From SMAG-U1939 sp036376595 (GTDB lineage: Bacteria; Chloroflexota; Ktedonobacteria; Ktedonobacterales; JADMIN01): a stretch of DNA of 48,917 nt. Of the stretch, positions 33,225 to 41,024 are shown piece by piece. The notes beneath the pieces were generated by a model. The model was not told the origin of the DNA, did not search any database, and saw only the letters and a program-made list of their open reading frames with translations. Each line of letters opens with the position of its first letter. The first letter of the stretch is position 1. Both the position numbers and the translations under genes were made by a program. Location: NCBI GenBank assembly GCA_036376595.1, contig DASVAA010000090.1, forward strand, positions 1 through 48,917, given 5' to 3'.

Positions 33225-33758
33225 CGGTCGCGCTCCTCTCTCGCCTCGCCTCGCATCATGTCGCGTCACGTCACGTCACGTCGTCCGCATCGCTGCTCAC
33301 GTTATACCGCATCCCGTGCGGATCGTCGTGCGCATAGCGGCCGTGTGCTTCTCGATAGTCCCGACCGTAACTCATCTATGACTTTCTGGCTACCGCTCTT
33401 GTCCGCCGCCCAATCTACGCCGCCTGGCGGCACGCGCGGCTGAGTTTGCCCGCGCTCGCGGCGAGCGGGCATCATCTCGCCGCTGGAAGCGATCGGCCGT
33501 GCAAGCCCGCAGAAATTGCCGATCCGCTCAGCCGTTTGGCACGCGCCCGCGATTGACCGCCGTTACACAATCTGCCACGCTGGCGCCTCCCGCCACCGCG
33601 TCATGCCGCCGAGTGCGGTCGCCAGCTAGCGAAAGGAGCAGCGTCGGTTCAGGAGTCGGGGAGGCTGGTCAGGCGCTCCTATGCGCCGCCGCGCCAGTCC
33701 CGCAAGCACACCCGAGCACACGGAAGAAGCCGACCTACAACCACACGGAGGGTAGACC
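33225..33758. other. 534-bp intergenic region between deoB and the glycosidase gene
   Basis: No credible gene. It holds four tandem CGTCA-type units (about 33264-33286) and a CCGCA/TGCGG dyad (33309-33323) beside GTTATA, which on the minus strand reads TATAAC, a possible deoB -10. A GC-rich hairpin spans 33448-33470 (GCCC..GCTC / GAGC..GGGC). The last 150 bp would be the 5' leader of the glycosidase gene, with an AGGAG-rich stretch at 33640-33665. Confidence 0.4.
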
Positions 33759-35786
33759 ATGCGATCACGGACGCCGTACGCGCGCTCGCGCCCAGCTCGA
33801 AGAACACAAGGGGCAGTCAAGACACTGGGGATCTTCGCCATACCACTGATGCTGCTGGCGACGGCGGCCGGGGTCGTGCTGTTGCGGCCAGCGCCGCGCG
33901 CCGCACACGCCGCTGCCCTCACCGGATTGCGCGTGCAGGGCAACCAACTGCAAGACGGCAGCGGCAAGCCGGTGCGGATGCTCGGCGTCAACCGCTCTGG
34001 ACCCGAGTACGCCTGCATCCAGGGCTGGGGCATCTTCGATGGACCCAGCGACGCCGCCTCCGTACAGGCAATGGCCTCGTGGCACGTCAACTCGGTGCGC
34101 ATCCCCCTCAACGAGGATTGCTGGCTGGGCATCAACGGCGCGCCGGCAGCGTACTCCGGCAGCAACTACATCAATGCCGTGGTGAGCTACGTCAATCTGC
34201 TGCATCAATACGGGATGTACGCCGAGCTCTCGCTGATCTGGGGCGCGCCGGGCAGTTACCAGGCCACCTACCAGCCGGGTGCGCCGGACGCGGATCACTC
34301 GCCCGCCTTCTGGTCGAGCCTGGCGAGCACGTTCAAGAACGATCCCAATGTGGTGCTTGCGCCCTGGGGCGAGACGATTGTGGACTGGGGCTGCTTCCTC
34401 AACGGCGGCGTCTGCGAGGCGACGTATGGCTCCGGCAATACGCCCTACAAGACGGCGGGCATGCAGCAGGCGGTGACGGTGATGCGCCAGGCCGGCTACA
34501 ACGGCGTGATCGCGATTCCTTGCATTGACTACGCCAACGACTGCCTGGATAGCAATGGAAGTTGGCTGAGCTACGAGCCAACCGACCCGCTGCACCAGCT
34601 CGTCGCCGAGGCGCACGTGTACGGCAAGAACTCCTGCGACACAACGAGCTGCTTCGACCGTACGATGGCACCGATTGCTCAGCAGGTGCCGATGCTGTGG
34701 GCCGAGACCGGCGCAACCTACGACGGCTCGGACTGCAACAACGACACCTCCTACATCTCGACGTTCCTGACCTGGGCGGACGCCCACAACATCGGCTACC
34801 AGGTCTGGACGTGGGATACGTGGGGTTCCTGCAACCTGGCGCTGATTACCAACTACAGCGGCACCCCCTACGGCGCGTACGGCACGTACGTCCAGCAGCA
34901 CCTGCAAGCGGAGTCCAGCGGCAGCGGCGGCAGTGGTGGCGGCACGCCTACGCCGACCGCAACTTCGACCGCAACTTCGACCGCGACCGCAACTGCGACC
35001 ACATCCCCAACCTCGTCGCCGTCGCCGACATCCTCGCCATCTCCGTCGCCGTCCCCATCACCCTCGCCCACGCCCGGCGGTCCCTGCTCATCACCCACGA
35101 TCAGCTTCGGCGAGCAGAGCGCCTCGGCGTCGCAGGTGGCTGCCGGCCAGCCTATCACGTTTACGACCAACTTCACGGCAAGCTGCGCCACGACGGGCCT
35201 GGTGGACTTCCAGGTGTTCACCAGCGCGGGGAAGCGCATCTGGGAGACGTGGCAGGGTAACCAGCAGCTCACCGGCCAGCGCCAGACGTTCGCGGCCACC
35301 TGGAAAGTGCCCGCTGGCCAGGCGCCCGGCGGCTATTACATGTCGGTCGGCGTCTTCAGTCCCGACTGGAGTCAGCTCTGGTCCTGGAAGCATCAGGCGG
35401 CCATCTTCACGGTGACGAGCCCCGTCGCGACCTGCACCGGCGGCAATGAGCCGACGATCCACTTCGTCGGCGCCGGGGCCACGCCGAACCCCGCCGCGGC
35501 TGGCACGCGCGTGCGCCTCAGCGTCACCTTCGTGGCGAGCTGCGCCATCATGGGGCTGGTGGATTACGCGGTCTACGACAGCACCGGCCGGCTCGTCTAT
35601 CAGACGTGGCTCGACAACCGCTGGCTCAACGGCCAGCGGCAGACCTTCGCCGTGAGCTGGAACGTGCCGTCACGCCAGGCGTCCGGCACATACCACCTGT
35701 CGCTCGGCGTCTTCAGCCCCGCCTCGACCGGCTGGAGCGCGCTCTACGGCTGGGATGAGGCCGCGGCGCCGCTGACTATCCAGTAA
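33759..35786 (+). CDS. Secreted GH5-like glycoside hydrolase with two C-terminal beta modules
   Basis: 675 residues. A twin-Arg-free basic n-region and a hydrophobic segment (21-42) form a signal peptide or anchor, cleaved near AHA. Residues 53-385 are a TIM-barrel glycosidase domain of cellulase type (LGVNRSGPEY, NSVRIPLNEDCW). The acid/base is probably E205 in APWGET and the nucleophile E316 in LWAETGA; H286 in AEAHVYG is the usual substrate His. The N of the normal NEP motif is Gly here. A Thr/Ser/Pro linker (about 390-440) leads to two homologous beta-sandwich modules (about 445-555 and 565-675), each with SCA..GLVDF/YxV and GQRQTFA motifs, likely for polysaccharide binding. Expected to degrade beta-glucan or mannan outside the cell. 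ACGGAGGG precedes the ATG. Confidence 0.8.
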   Translation: MRSRTPYARSRPARRTQGAVKTLGIFAIPLMLLATAAGVVLLRPAPRAAHAAALTGLRVQGNQLQDGSGKPVRMLGVNRSGPEYACIQGWGIFDGPSDAASVQAMASWHVNSVRIPLNEDCWLGINGAPAAYSGSNYINAVVSYVNLLHQYGMYAELSLIWGAPGSYQATYQPGAPDADHSPAFWSSLASTFKNDPNVVLAPWGETIVDWGCFLNGGVCEATYGSGNTPYKTAGMQQAVTVMRQAGYNGVIAIPCIDYANDCLDSNGSWLSYEPTDPLHQLVAEAHVYGKNSCDTTSCFDRTMAPIAQQVPMLWAETGATYDGSDCNNDTSYISTFLTWADAHNIGYQVWTWDTWGSCNLALITNYSGTPYGAYGTYVQQHLQAESSGSGGSGGGTPTPTATSTATSTATATATTSPTSSPSPTSSPSPSPSPSPSPTPGGPCSSPTISFGEQSASASQVAAGQPITFTTNFTASCATTGLVDFQVFTSAGKRIWETWQGNQQLTGQRQTFAATWKVPAGQAPGGYYMSVGVFSPDWSQLWSWKHQAAIFTVTSPVATCTGGNEPTIHFVGAGATPNPAAAGTRVRLSVTFVASCAIMGLVDYAVYDSTGRLVYQTWLDNRWLNGQRQTFAVSWNVPSRQASGTYHLSLGVFSPASTGWSALYGWDEAAAPLTIQ

Positions 35787-35808
35787 TCGGGTCCGCACAC
35801 GCCCGAAC

Positions 35809-35844
35809 GCCGCCGTTCTGTTCCGTTCCGTACAGAGCGGCGGC
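35809..35844 (+). terminator. Hairpin terminator after the glycosidase gene
   Basis: GCCGCCGTTCTG (35809-35820) pairs with CAGAGCGGCGGC (35833-35844) over 12 bp with one G-U, 12-nt loop; no T-run. A second dyad, ACTCCAC (35854-35860) / GTGGAGT (35881-35887), follows. Confidence 0.55.
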
Positions 35845-36016
35845 ACCCCAAATACTCCACGCACTTGATCCGAAGGGCATGTGGAGTGGTTGGGCTGGCA
35901 GGCGGTCTGAAGCACCGCGGGTAATCCCCCAGCTTGCGGCTTGACCTGGATAAATATCCGAGACGAGAGGCTCTGCGCCACAGCAGATGTCAGGCCCTCG
36001 GCACCCTCAGCTCCTG

Positions 36017-36044
36017 CCTCCGTGTCTTCCGTGTCCTCCGCGGT
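36017..36044 (-). repeat. Solitary copy of the 28-bp repeat family
   Basis: Reverse-strand copy (reads ACCGCGGAGGACACGG onward) with the same 9-bp internal period as the paired copies at 16166 and 17118; no partner arm nearby. A shorter degenerate match (ACCGCAGAGG) is at 43473-43482. Confidence 0.65.
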
Positions 36045-36082
36045 TCCCCTGACTTCGTCGTTCGCGTTCCTCGCATCCCCTC

Positions 36083-37186
36083 CTACATGCGCGTGGCGCA
36101 GAGGCAGAGCATCGGCACGCTCATGCGCAGCTCGTTGCCGTTGGCCTCCGCCCGCTGCTGCAAGCGCCGCTCAACCTCGTTGAACACGATGCGCCGCACC
36201 GTCTCGTCAGGCACAAGCGCGCGGAAGCTCGCCATGTAGGTCGTCTGGACGAGCGGCGAGCGCAGGAAAGCGAGCGGCGTGGGGAAGCGCAGCGTGAAGG
36301 ATTCCGTCAGCTCGCGCTGTACCGCGAAGCCCCCGCTCTCCAGCAGCTTGCGCGCCTGCTCGATGGTCGGCCGCTCAGCCACCAGCCGGCTGAAGGCGCG
36401 CAGGGAGTCGTCGAGGCGTAGGTCGCGCAACGTCAGGTAGTACGTATCGAGGAACTCGCGCAGCGCCGGCTGCAGCGGCAGCGTGAGCAGCAATTGGCCC
36501 TGGGGGCGCAGCAGTCGCCACATCGCGCCCAGCGCGGCGGGTCGGTCAACAAAGCTGGGCAGGCCGAGGTTGCAGGTGATAGTGTCGAAGGTGCCTTCTG
36601 GCAGCGCATGGTGCAGGATGTCGGTGGCGAGGAAGGTGACGTTGCGCAGCCACTCATCGGCCGCCTTGCGGCGCGCGATCTGGACCGCTTCTTCCCACAC
36701 GTCTATGCCCGCCACGTCGCAGTCCGCCCCCAGGAAGCGCGCCAGCTCCAGCGTCGGATAGCCTGTACCGCAGGCTACGTCGAGCACCTGCCAGCCCGCG
36801 CCACGCGGCAGCGTGAGGAACGCCGAGAGCAGCAGGCGACCGAACGGCACCGACCATTGTGGCACGATTATGGCGTCGTAGAACTCGGCAAAGCCCGGCT
36901 CGCGCGGATCGTACTCGACGGCCAGGTAGTCGCCGGTCTCGGCGCGCGCGCTGATGGCAAGCGCCGCGGGACTCAGCCCCTCGCGCGGCTGGCGCGGCTG
37001 GCCGAGCGGGGCGGACAGATCGATCAGCGGCTCGCGGTGGGTGTCGAGGTCGCGCAGCGCGGGCAGGGCCGGCACACGGCTGGTGTAGCCGCGATGAGCG
37101 CGCGCGGGGTCCCAATCATCCCACTCGTCGTCGCCGTTGCCGAAGCCGCCGCCAAAGCCCGGCACATGCCCGCCCTGCTGTGCCAT
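36083..37186 (-). CDS. Class I SAM-dependent methyltransferase with a long N-terminal extension
   Basis: 367 residues. Residues 1-115 are a Gly/Asp/Trp-rich leader (GFGGGFGNGDDEWDDWD) followed by a Pro/Arg-rich stretch, likely disordered. The methyltransferase core starts with EFYDAIIVPQWSVPFGRLLL; motif I is VLDVACGTGYPTLELARFLG, then VAGIDVWEEAVQIAR, TFDTITCNLGLPSF and a RPQGQLLLTLPL strand. The layout recalls UbiE/MenG-like enzymes acting on small molecules, but the substrate is unknown. The ATG at 37186-37184 follows GAGGGGAG. It probably shares a transcript with the zinc-ribbon gene upstream (94-bp gap). Confidence 0.85.
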   Translation of the reverse strand: MAQQGGHVPGFGGGFGNGDDEWDDWDPARAHRGYTSRVPALPALRDLDTHREPLIDLSAPLGQPRQPREGLSPAALAISARAETGDYLAVEYDPREPGFAEFYDAIIVPQWSVPFGRLLLSAFLTLPRGAGWQVLDVACGTGYPTLELARFLGADCDVAGIDVWEEAVQIARRKAADEWLRNVTFLATDILHHALPEGTFDTITCNLGLPSFVDRPAALGAMWRLLRPQGQLLLTLPLQPALREFLDTYYLTLRDLRLDDSLRAFSRLVAERPTIEQARKLLESGGFAVQRELTESFTLRFPTPLAFLRSPLVQTTYMASFRALVPDETVRRIVFNEVERRLQQRAEANGNELRMSVPMLCLCATRM

Positions 37187-37280
37187 GCGCTGCGCTCCCC
37201 TCTCAGGACCGGACCTCACCCCCGTCCCCCCTCTCCTCGTGGGAGAGGGGCCGGCGCTCGCCTGCCCCAAAGCCGCTACG

Positions 37281-38504
37281 TCATCTCGTCGGTGAGGGTG
37301 TGCCTTTGCCCGGCGTCGCCGAGGGCGTACCCTTGCCCGGCGAGGGCGTGCCCGTGCCTGGCGTGCCCGACGCCCCTGGACTCGGCGTCACCTGGAAGAC
37401 GCCAAAGTAGATCGTCGCGCCCACGTAGGGGTCCGCCGGATTGTTGCCTTGGTCGTTGGCCGGCGCGTCGAGCATCAGCCGCGCCATGCCGCGCCCCGAC
37501 GACGAGTAGCTGAGCGCGAAGTAGACTTGCTGATTGCCGGTCACCGTGACGCAGGTATGACTGGTGTCCTGCTTGCAGTTGTTGTTGATGCCCACAATCG
37601 GCAGATACTGGTCTTGCAGGAACCACAGGACGCGGATCGTGTGTTGCCCGTTGCCTGGCAGTCCCTGGAGGCGAAAAACCAGGTACACGGTGTCGTTGAC
37701 CTGAAAGTGCGACGTCGCCTTGAAGTTGGTGACGTTGTTCTTGAGGTCTACGCCCGAAGCGGTGCCGGTGACGACGTTGACGAAGTACTTGCCCTGCGCG
37801 CCGGGGGTCGAGACTGGCGTCACTGGGATGCCGGCCGTCGAGAAGGCTGCCGGCGTGACCTGCCGGCCGACGAGGCCGCGAGTGAGCTGCGAGATTTGAT
37901 CTTTGCCGAGCACGCTGCCCAGGCCGCACAGCCCGATGCAGACCAGCATCACGCTCAGCACGCCGCTGACCACACGCCAGGTGCCGAGCTTGCGCTTGCG
38001 CTTGCCGCCAACCGCGGGGATGTAGACCGGCCGCCGGATACCGTAGGCGCGCTCTTCTTCGTCGGTCTGGGGCATGCCAGGGACCGCCGGCAGTCCGGCC
38101 TGCGACCCAGCCTGCATCATCTGCTGGCCGCCTGGCGAGGGCACCAGCGCGCGCTCCAGGTCCATCTCGTCGTAGTCCGGCTCGGCCCGGCGGCGCCTGC
38201 GGCCCGAGCTGCTGGGCGGGTCGTCGTATCCGCCGTAGCCAGCGGCATCATCGTCCCAGCCGCCGCCACCACCGCCGCCACGCCTATCGGCACCGGAGCC
38301 GCGCCCACCGCGACCGCTGCCCGACGATCCTGGCCCCCAATCGGCGCCCGATCCCGAGCCACCGCGACCGACGGCGGGCGACTGGCCGGTGCGCGACTGG
38401 TCCTTCCACTGGCGCATCGAAGAGAAGGTGCCCGGAGCGGGCGCGCCGCAGTTGGGGCACCGTCCCGTGCGCGGGCGGCGAGCGCCACACCGGTCACATT
38501 CCAT
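37281..38504 (-). CDS. Zinc-ribbon membrane protein with an extracellular domain
   Basis: 407 residues. N-terminal zinc ribbon C3-C6/C16-C19 (MECDRCGARR, RCPNCG), then a Gly/Ser/Arg-rich cytosolic linker, a basic patch (GGKRKRKLGTWR) and one membrane helix (WRVVSGVLSVMLVCIGLCGLGSVLG). The exterior part has a beta-rich domain (about 245-380: TSHFQVNDTVYLVFRLQGLPG, LWFLQDQYLPIVGINNNC) and ends in Pro/Thr/Ser/Gly repeats (GKGTPSATPGKGTPSPT), as for cell-wall-spanning tails. The ATG at 38504-38502 has GGAGG upstream. Resembles the zinc_ribbon_2 plus TM proteins common in Chloroflexota; function unknown. Confidence 0.7.
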   Translation of the reverse strand: MECDRCGARRPRTGRCPNCGAPAPGTFSSMRQWKDQSRTGQSPAVGRGGSGSGADWGPGSSGSGRGGRGSGADRRGGGGGGGWDDDAAGYGGYDDPPSSSGRRRRRAEPDYDEMDLERALVPSPGGQQMMQAGSQAGLPAVPGMPQTDEEERAYGIRRPVYIPAVGGKRKRKLGTWRVVSGVLSVMLVCIGLCGLGSVLGKDQISQLTRGLVGRQVTPAAFSTAGIPVTPVSTPGAQGKYFVNVVTGTASGVDLKNNVTNFKATSHFQVNDTVYLVFRLQGLPGNGQHTIRVLWFLQDQYLPIVGINNNCKQDTSHTCVTVTGNQQVYFALSYSSSGRGMARLMLDAPANDQGNNPADPYVGATIYFGVFQVTPSPGASGTPGTGTPSPGKGTPSATPGKGTPSPTR

Positions 38505-38669
38505 GTTTGTGTCCTCCGCCGACCACGCCACGGCTGTGGCCTGTCGCTGAGCTGAGCGGCTCCCCGGCTCGCTCCATCGCCGAGGCGCACTCGCCACGAT
38601 ACATGTCCGCCCGCCAGCGGGTCAAGAAATACCGGGGGTCTGTAGGAGGATTGGGGGACGGAGACGGCG

Positions 38670-38699
38670 TTGCCCCTGCGCCAGCCGCCGTGCTACGAT
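38670..38699 (+). promoter_or_regulatory. Promoter of the small gene at 38744
   Basis: TTGCCC (38670-38675), 18-nt spacer, TACGAT (38694-38699). Confidence 0.45.
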
Positions 38700-38743
38700 G
38701 GGTGCGCGGTGCTCGCGGTCCACGGCTCGGAGGGAGGCGCGCG

Positions 38744-38986
38744 GTGTTCGATCCCCACCAGCAATGGCTCGATCAGCAGGCCATCGAGCGCCTGGCGCAG
38801 CACATCCCCTTCGAGACCGACCCCCAAACCAAGGCCGAGCTGATCGAGATGCTGCGCGGCATTGTGCTGCGCGCCGGCCGCACCATCAACCGCGCGAGCT
38901 TTGGCTTCGAGGCCGAACAGGAGCTGCGGCGCCTGGGCCTGTGGGAGCACCTGGCCGGCGGCACGCCGGATATTCCAGATCTCTAG
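38744..38986 (+). CDS. Small hypothetical protein (80 aa)
   Basis: GTG 38744 follows a strong GGAGGGAGG at 38729-38737. The protein (FDPHQQWLDQQAIERLAQH, then helical to LRRLGLWEHLAGGTPD) is soluble, mostly helical and mildly acidic. The frame is open further upstream, but the ribosome site and promoter fix the start. I do not know the family. Confidence 0.55.
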   Translation: MFDPHQQWLDQQAIERLAQHIPFETDPQTKAELIEMLRGIVLRAGRTINRASFGFEAEQELRRLGLWEHLAGGTPDIPDL

Positions 38987-39108
38987 GCATGCATATTGTT
39001 CCCATGCGAGCCGCCATGCCGCGATCCGAGCCTCACGGGCATCGTGAGCAGCCCGCGCGTAGGAGCCAGGATCATGGGATATACTGTTCGCCGAGGGAGG
39101 TGAACGCC

Positions 39109-39348
39109 ATGGGCACGACCACAAACTCGCTGAGGCAGCACATTATCGAGCAGGTCCAACGTCTTGACGAGCGCCATCTGAAGGCGTTGCAGGCCTACTT
39201 GCGTGTGCTGGAGCTGTCACTGCCCTCCACGTCCCCCCTGCCCTCCGGTGCTTATTCTCCCCCTGCTTCGGGCGTTGTCACGACGCCGGAGGAGGATGCC
39301 GAGTTCGATCGGTTGTTGGACGAGATCCACCGCGAGCAGCAGCCGTAG
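39109..39348 (+). CDS. vapB: Probable antitoxin of a VapBC-like pair
   Basis: 79 residues from ATG 39109, with GAGGGAGGTG at 39092-39101 and a TATACT -10 at 39080-39085. Residues 8-35 are helical (LRQHIIEQVQRLDERHLKALQAYLRVLE), then a Pro/Ser-rich linker, and an acidic C-terminal helix (EEDAEFDRLLDEIHREQ) of the kind that wraps around and inhibits a PIN toxin. No clear AbrB or RHH DNA-binding motif is visible, so the class is open. The toxin gene begins at the base after its stop codon. Confidence 0.7.
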   Translation: MGTTTNSLRQHIIEQVQRLDERHLKALQAYLRVLELSLPSTSPLPSGAYSPPASGVVTTPEEDAEFDRLLDEIHREQQP

Positions 39349-39786
39349 GTGCATGGAGTGAACGGACGCTTTCTCCTCGATACGGCAATCGCCGGGCTGC
39401 TCTCGCGTGACGATCCAGCAGTGCGCCAGAAACTGGCGCCTGCGCTTGAGTTCTTCGTTCCGGTGTTCGCGCTCGCCGAGCTGGAGTTCGGCGCACTGTA
39501 TTACCAGATCCTGCACGGAACGCCAAAGCACATCAATCGGTACGCAGCGTTCTTGGCGGCGCATGGACACCGCCTTCTCTACACGGACCTCGATACCTCG
39601 ATACCTCGATACCTCGATACCTCGCACATCTATGCCGCCATTGCTGCGCTGCTCAAGGCGACCGGCAAGCCAATGCAGTCCAACGACATCTGGATCGCCG
39701 CGCTGGCGCAGCAACATGGCTTGACAGTGCTTACCAAGGACACGGATTTCCAGCGTATCACGGGACTGTCGGTCGAGGTCATGTAG
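39349..39786 (+). CDS. vapC: PIN-domain toxin, VapC-like
   Basis: 145 residues from GTG 39349, or 142 from GTG 39358. PIN-domain acidic residues are all present: D11 in FLLDTA, E44 in LAELEFG, D113 in SNDIWIAA and D131/D133 in LTKDTDF. VapC toxins are Mg-dependent RNases that cut tRNA or rRNA; the antitoxin is the adjacent upstream gene. The segment YTDLDTSIPRYLDTSHIY (78-95) is encoded by an 8-bp tandem repeat and is about eight residues longer than I would expect for the family at this point. Confidence 0.85.
   Translation: MHGVNGRFLLDTAIAGLLSRDDPAVRQKLAPALEFFVPVFALAELEFGALYYQILHGTPKHINRYAAFLAAHGHRLLYTDLDTSIPRYLDTSHIYAAIAALLKATGKPMQSNDIWIAALAQQHGLTVLTKDTDFQRITGLSVEVM
39587..39624 (+). repeat. 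8-bp tandem repeat (ACCTCGAT) inside vapC
   Basis: Four full perfect copies and six bases of a fifth. Since 8 is not a multiple of 3, gain or loss of one unit shifts the toxin reading frame upstream of D113 and D131. Confidence 0.9.
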
Positions 39787-39796
39787 GTTCCGCAAT

Positions 39797-39826
39797 TTGA
39801 CAGGCTCCAAGCCATCCGGGTATACT
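39797..39826 (+). promoter_or_regulatory. Promoter of rpmH
   Basis: TTGACA (39797-39802), 18-nt spacer, TATACT (39821-39826), 45 nt before the rpmH start. Confidence 0.7.
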
Positions 39827-39870
39827 GATTCGGTACATCATCGTTCGGGAAGGGACTAGAAGCGACTCCG

Positions 39871-40008
39871 ATGAAGCGAACGTGGCAGCCGAAACGCATC
39901 CCGCGCAAGCGTGAGCACGGCTTTATGAAGCGCATGTCAACGCGGGCTGGCCGCAAGGTTCTCAAGGCCCGCCGCCTCAAGGGCCGCTGGCGCCTGACCG
40001 TCGTCTAG
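39871..40008 (+). CDS. rpmH: Ribosomal protein L34
   Basis: 45 residues, all Lys/Arg-rich and matching L34 end to end: MKRTWQPKRIPRKREHGF, then KRMSTRAGRKVLKARR and KGRWRLTV. Structural protein of the large ribosomal subunit. ATG 39871; the ribosome site is GGGAAGGGA about 15 nt upstream. First gene of the rpmH-rnpA-yidD-yidC-jag cluster; a 215-bp gap before rnpA is unusually long. Confidence 0.97.
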   Translation: MKRTWQPKRIPRKREHGFMKRMSTRAGRKVLKARRLKGRWRLTVV

Positions 40009-40164
40009 ACGGCGCGCGAAACGGCGCCGAGAGGCGATACGCGGCACGCGGGAAGTGCGTCTCGCGCTGGCAGACGTCCGGCTTCGTGGCTGGGGTCGCC
40101 CGCGAGGCGCTTTCTGTGTGCGCGCTAGGAAAGTCGTCCGGCGCGGCCAGCCGTGGCCCGCGTC

Positions 40165-40175
40165 ATGTAGTACAT
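40165..40175. promoter_or_regulatory. Palindrome ATGTA-G-TACAT upstream of rnpA
   Basis: A perfect 11-bp palindrome, 48 bp before the rnpA start, in an otherwise featureless 215-bp gap. An operator or chance. Confidence 0.3.
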
Positions 40176-40223
40176 TTCGTCTGATGTAGGGACGCGGGCG
40201 GGTACGCCGCGCGAGGCGAACCG

Positions 40224-40706
40224 GTGGAACACGAGCGCCATGCCGAGCGTATTCGTTCTGACCAGCGTCTGCGGCGCGCGCAGCGACTGCGCTCACCGCG
40301 CGATTTTGGTCGCGCGCACCACCGAGGGCGCCGCGTGGGCGGGCCGCTCGTCACGCTGACTTACGTGCGGCAGGCGGGCGAGCCGGCACCTACGCGCATG
40401 GGCGTCGTCGCCGGCAAGCGTGTCGGCGGGGCGGTCGTGCGCAACCGCGTGAAGCGCCGGATGCGCGAGGCGCTGCGCCGCGAGCTGCCGCACATCCCTG
40501 CTGGGTGGGACCTCGTCTGCGGCGCCAAACCGCCGGCGGCCGAGGCGCCCTACGCGGCGCTGGCGGCCGAGCTGCGCGCGCTGCTCGTGCGGGCAGGGCT
40601 GCTCTCCGGTCACGATGGCCCGCCGGCCGCCGTGGAGCGAGATGCGGGCAGCCCGCCAGTGTTCCAGGCTCCTGAGCCGAGTCAGAATCGAAGCGAACAA
40701 CCGTGA
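40224..40706 (+). CDS. rnpA: Ribonuclease P protein component
   Basis: 160 residues from GTG 40224. RnpA binds the catalytic RNA and the 5' leader of pre-tRNA. Signature: RNRVKRRMREALR (73-85) after VVAGKRVGGAVV; the opening LRSPRDFGRAHHRGRR is the usual first helix. The C-terminal 35 residues (PPAAVERDAGSPPVF onward) are a Pro-rich extension beyond the normal 115-125-residue fold. The stop overlaps the yidD start (GTGA). Confidence 0.95.
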   Translation: MEHERHAERIRSDQRLRRAQRLRSPRDFGRAHHRGRRVGGPLVTLTYVRQAGEPAPTRMGVVAGKRVGGAVVRNRVKRRMREALRRELPHIPAGWDLVCGAKPPAAEAPYAALAAELRALLVRAGLLSGHDGPPAAVERDAGSPPVFQAPEPSQNRSEQP

Positions 40707-40915
40707 AATACGTTGGGATGGGCCTGATCCGCATCTATCAGAACACCTTCTCGCTGATCTTGCCGTCGAGCTGCCGTTTCGAGCCGTCGTGCTCGCAGTA
40801 CGGCTACACCGCCATCGAGCGCTACGGCCTGCTCAAAGGCGGCTGGATGGCGATCAAGCGGATCGCGCGCTGCCATCCGTTCTACCATGGCAATCTTTAC
40901 GATCCGGTTCCGTAA
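40703..40915 (+). CDS. yidD: Membrane protein insertion efficiency factor YidD
   Basis: 70 residues, GTG start overlapping the rnpA stop. Family motifs: LIRIYQNTFSLILPSSCRFEPSCSQYGYTAIERYG and KRIARCHPFYHGNLYDPVP, with conserved Cys residues. A short amphipathic membrane-associated protein that aids Sec/YidC insertion. Confidence 0.95.
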   Translation: MKYVGMGLIRIYQNTFSLILPSSCRFEPSCSQYGYTAIERYGLLKGGWMAIKRIARCHPFYHGNLYDPVP

Positions 40916-41024
40916 CGTCGCCGGCGTTACGGTTCGATCAGCGGCACGGGCTTGCCGCGCGCGCTCCGCTATGACGGCGAGGCGACGCGGCAACTAGGCC
41001 AGCGGCCGCGGAGGGCATTCATCC

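Noticed and set aside
33264..33286. CGTCA tandem repeats as a functional element
   Set aside because: Short and imperfect, in deoB upstream DNA; nothing links them to a regulator.
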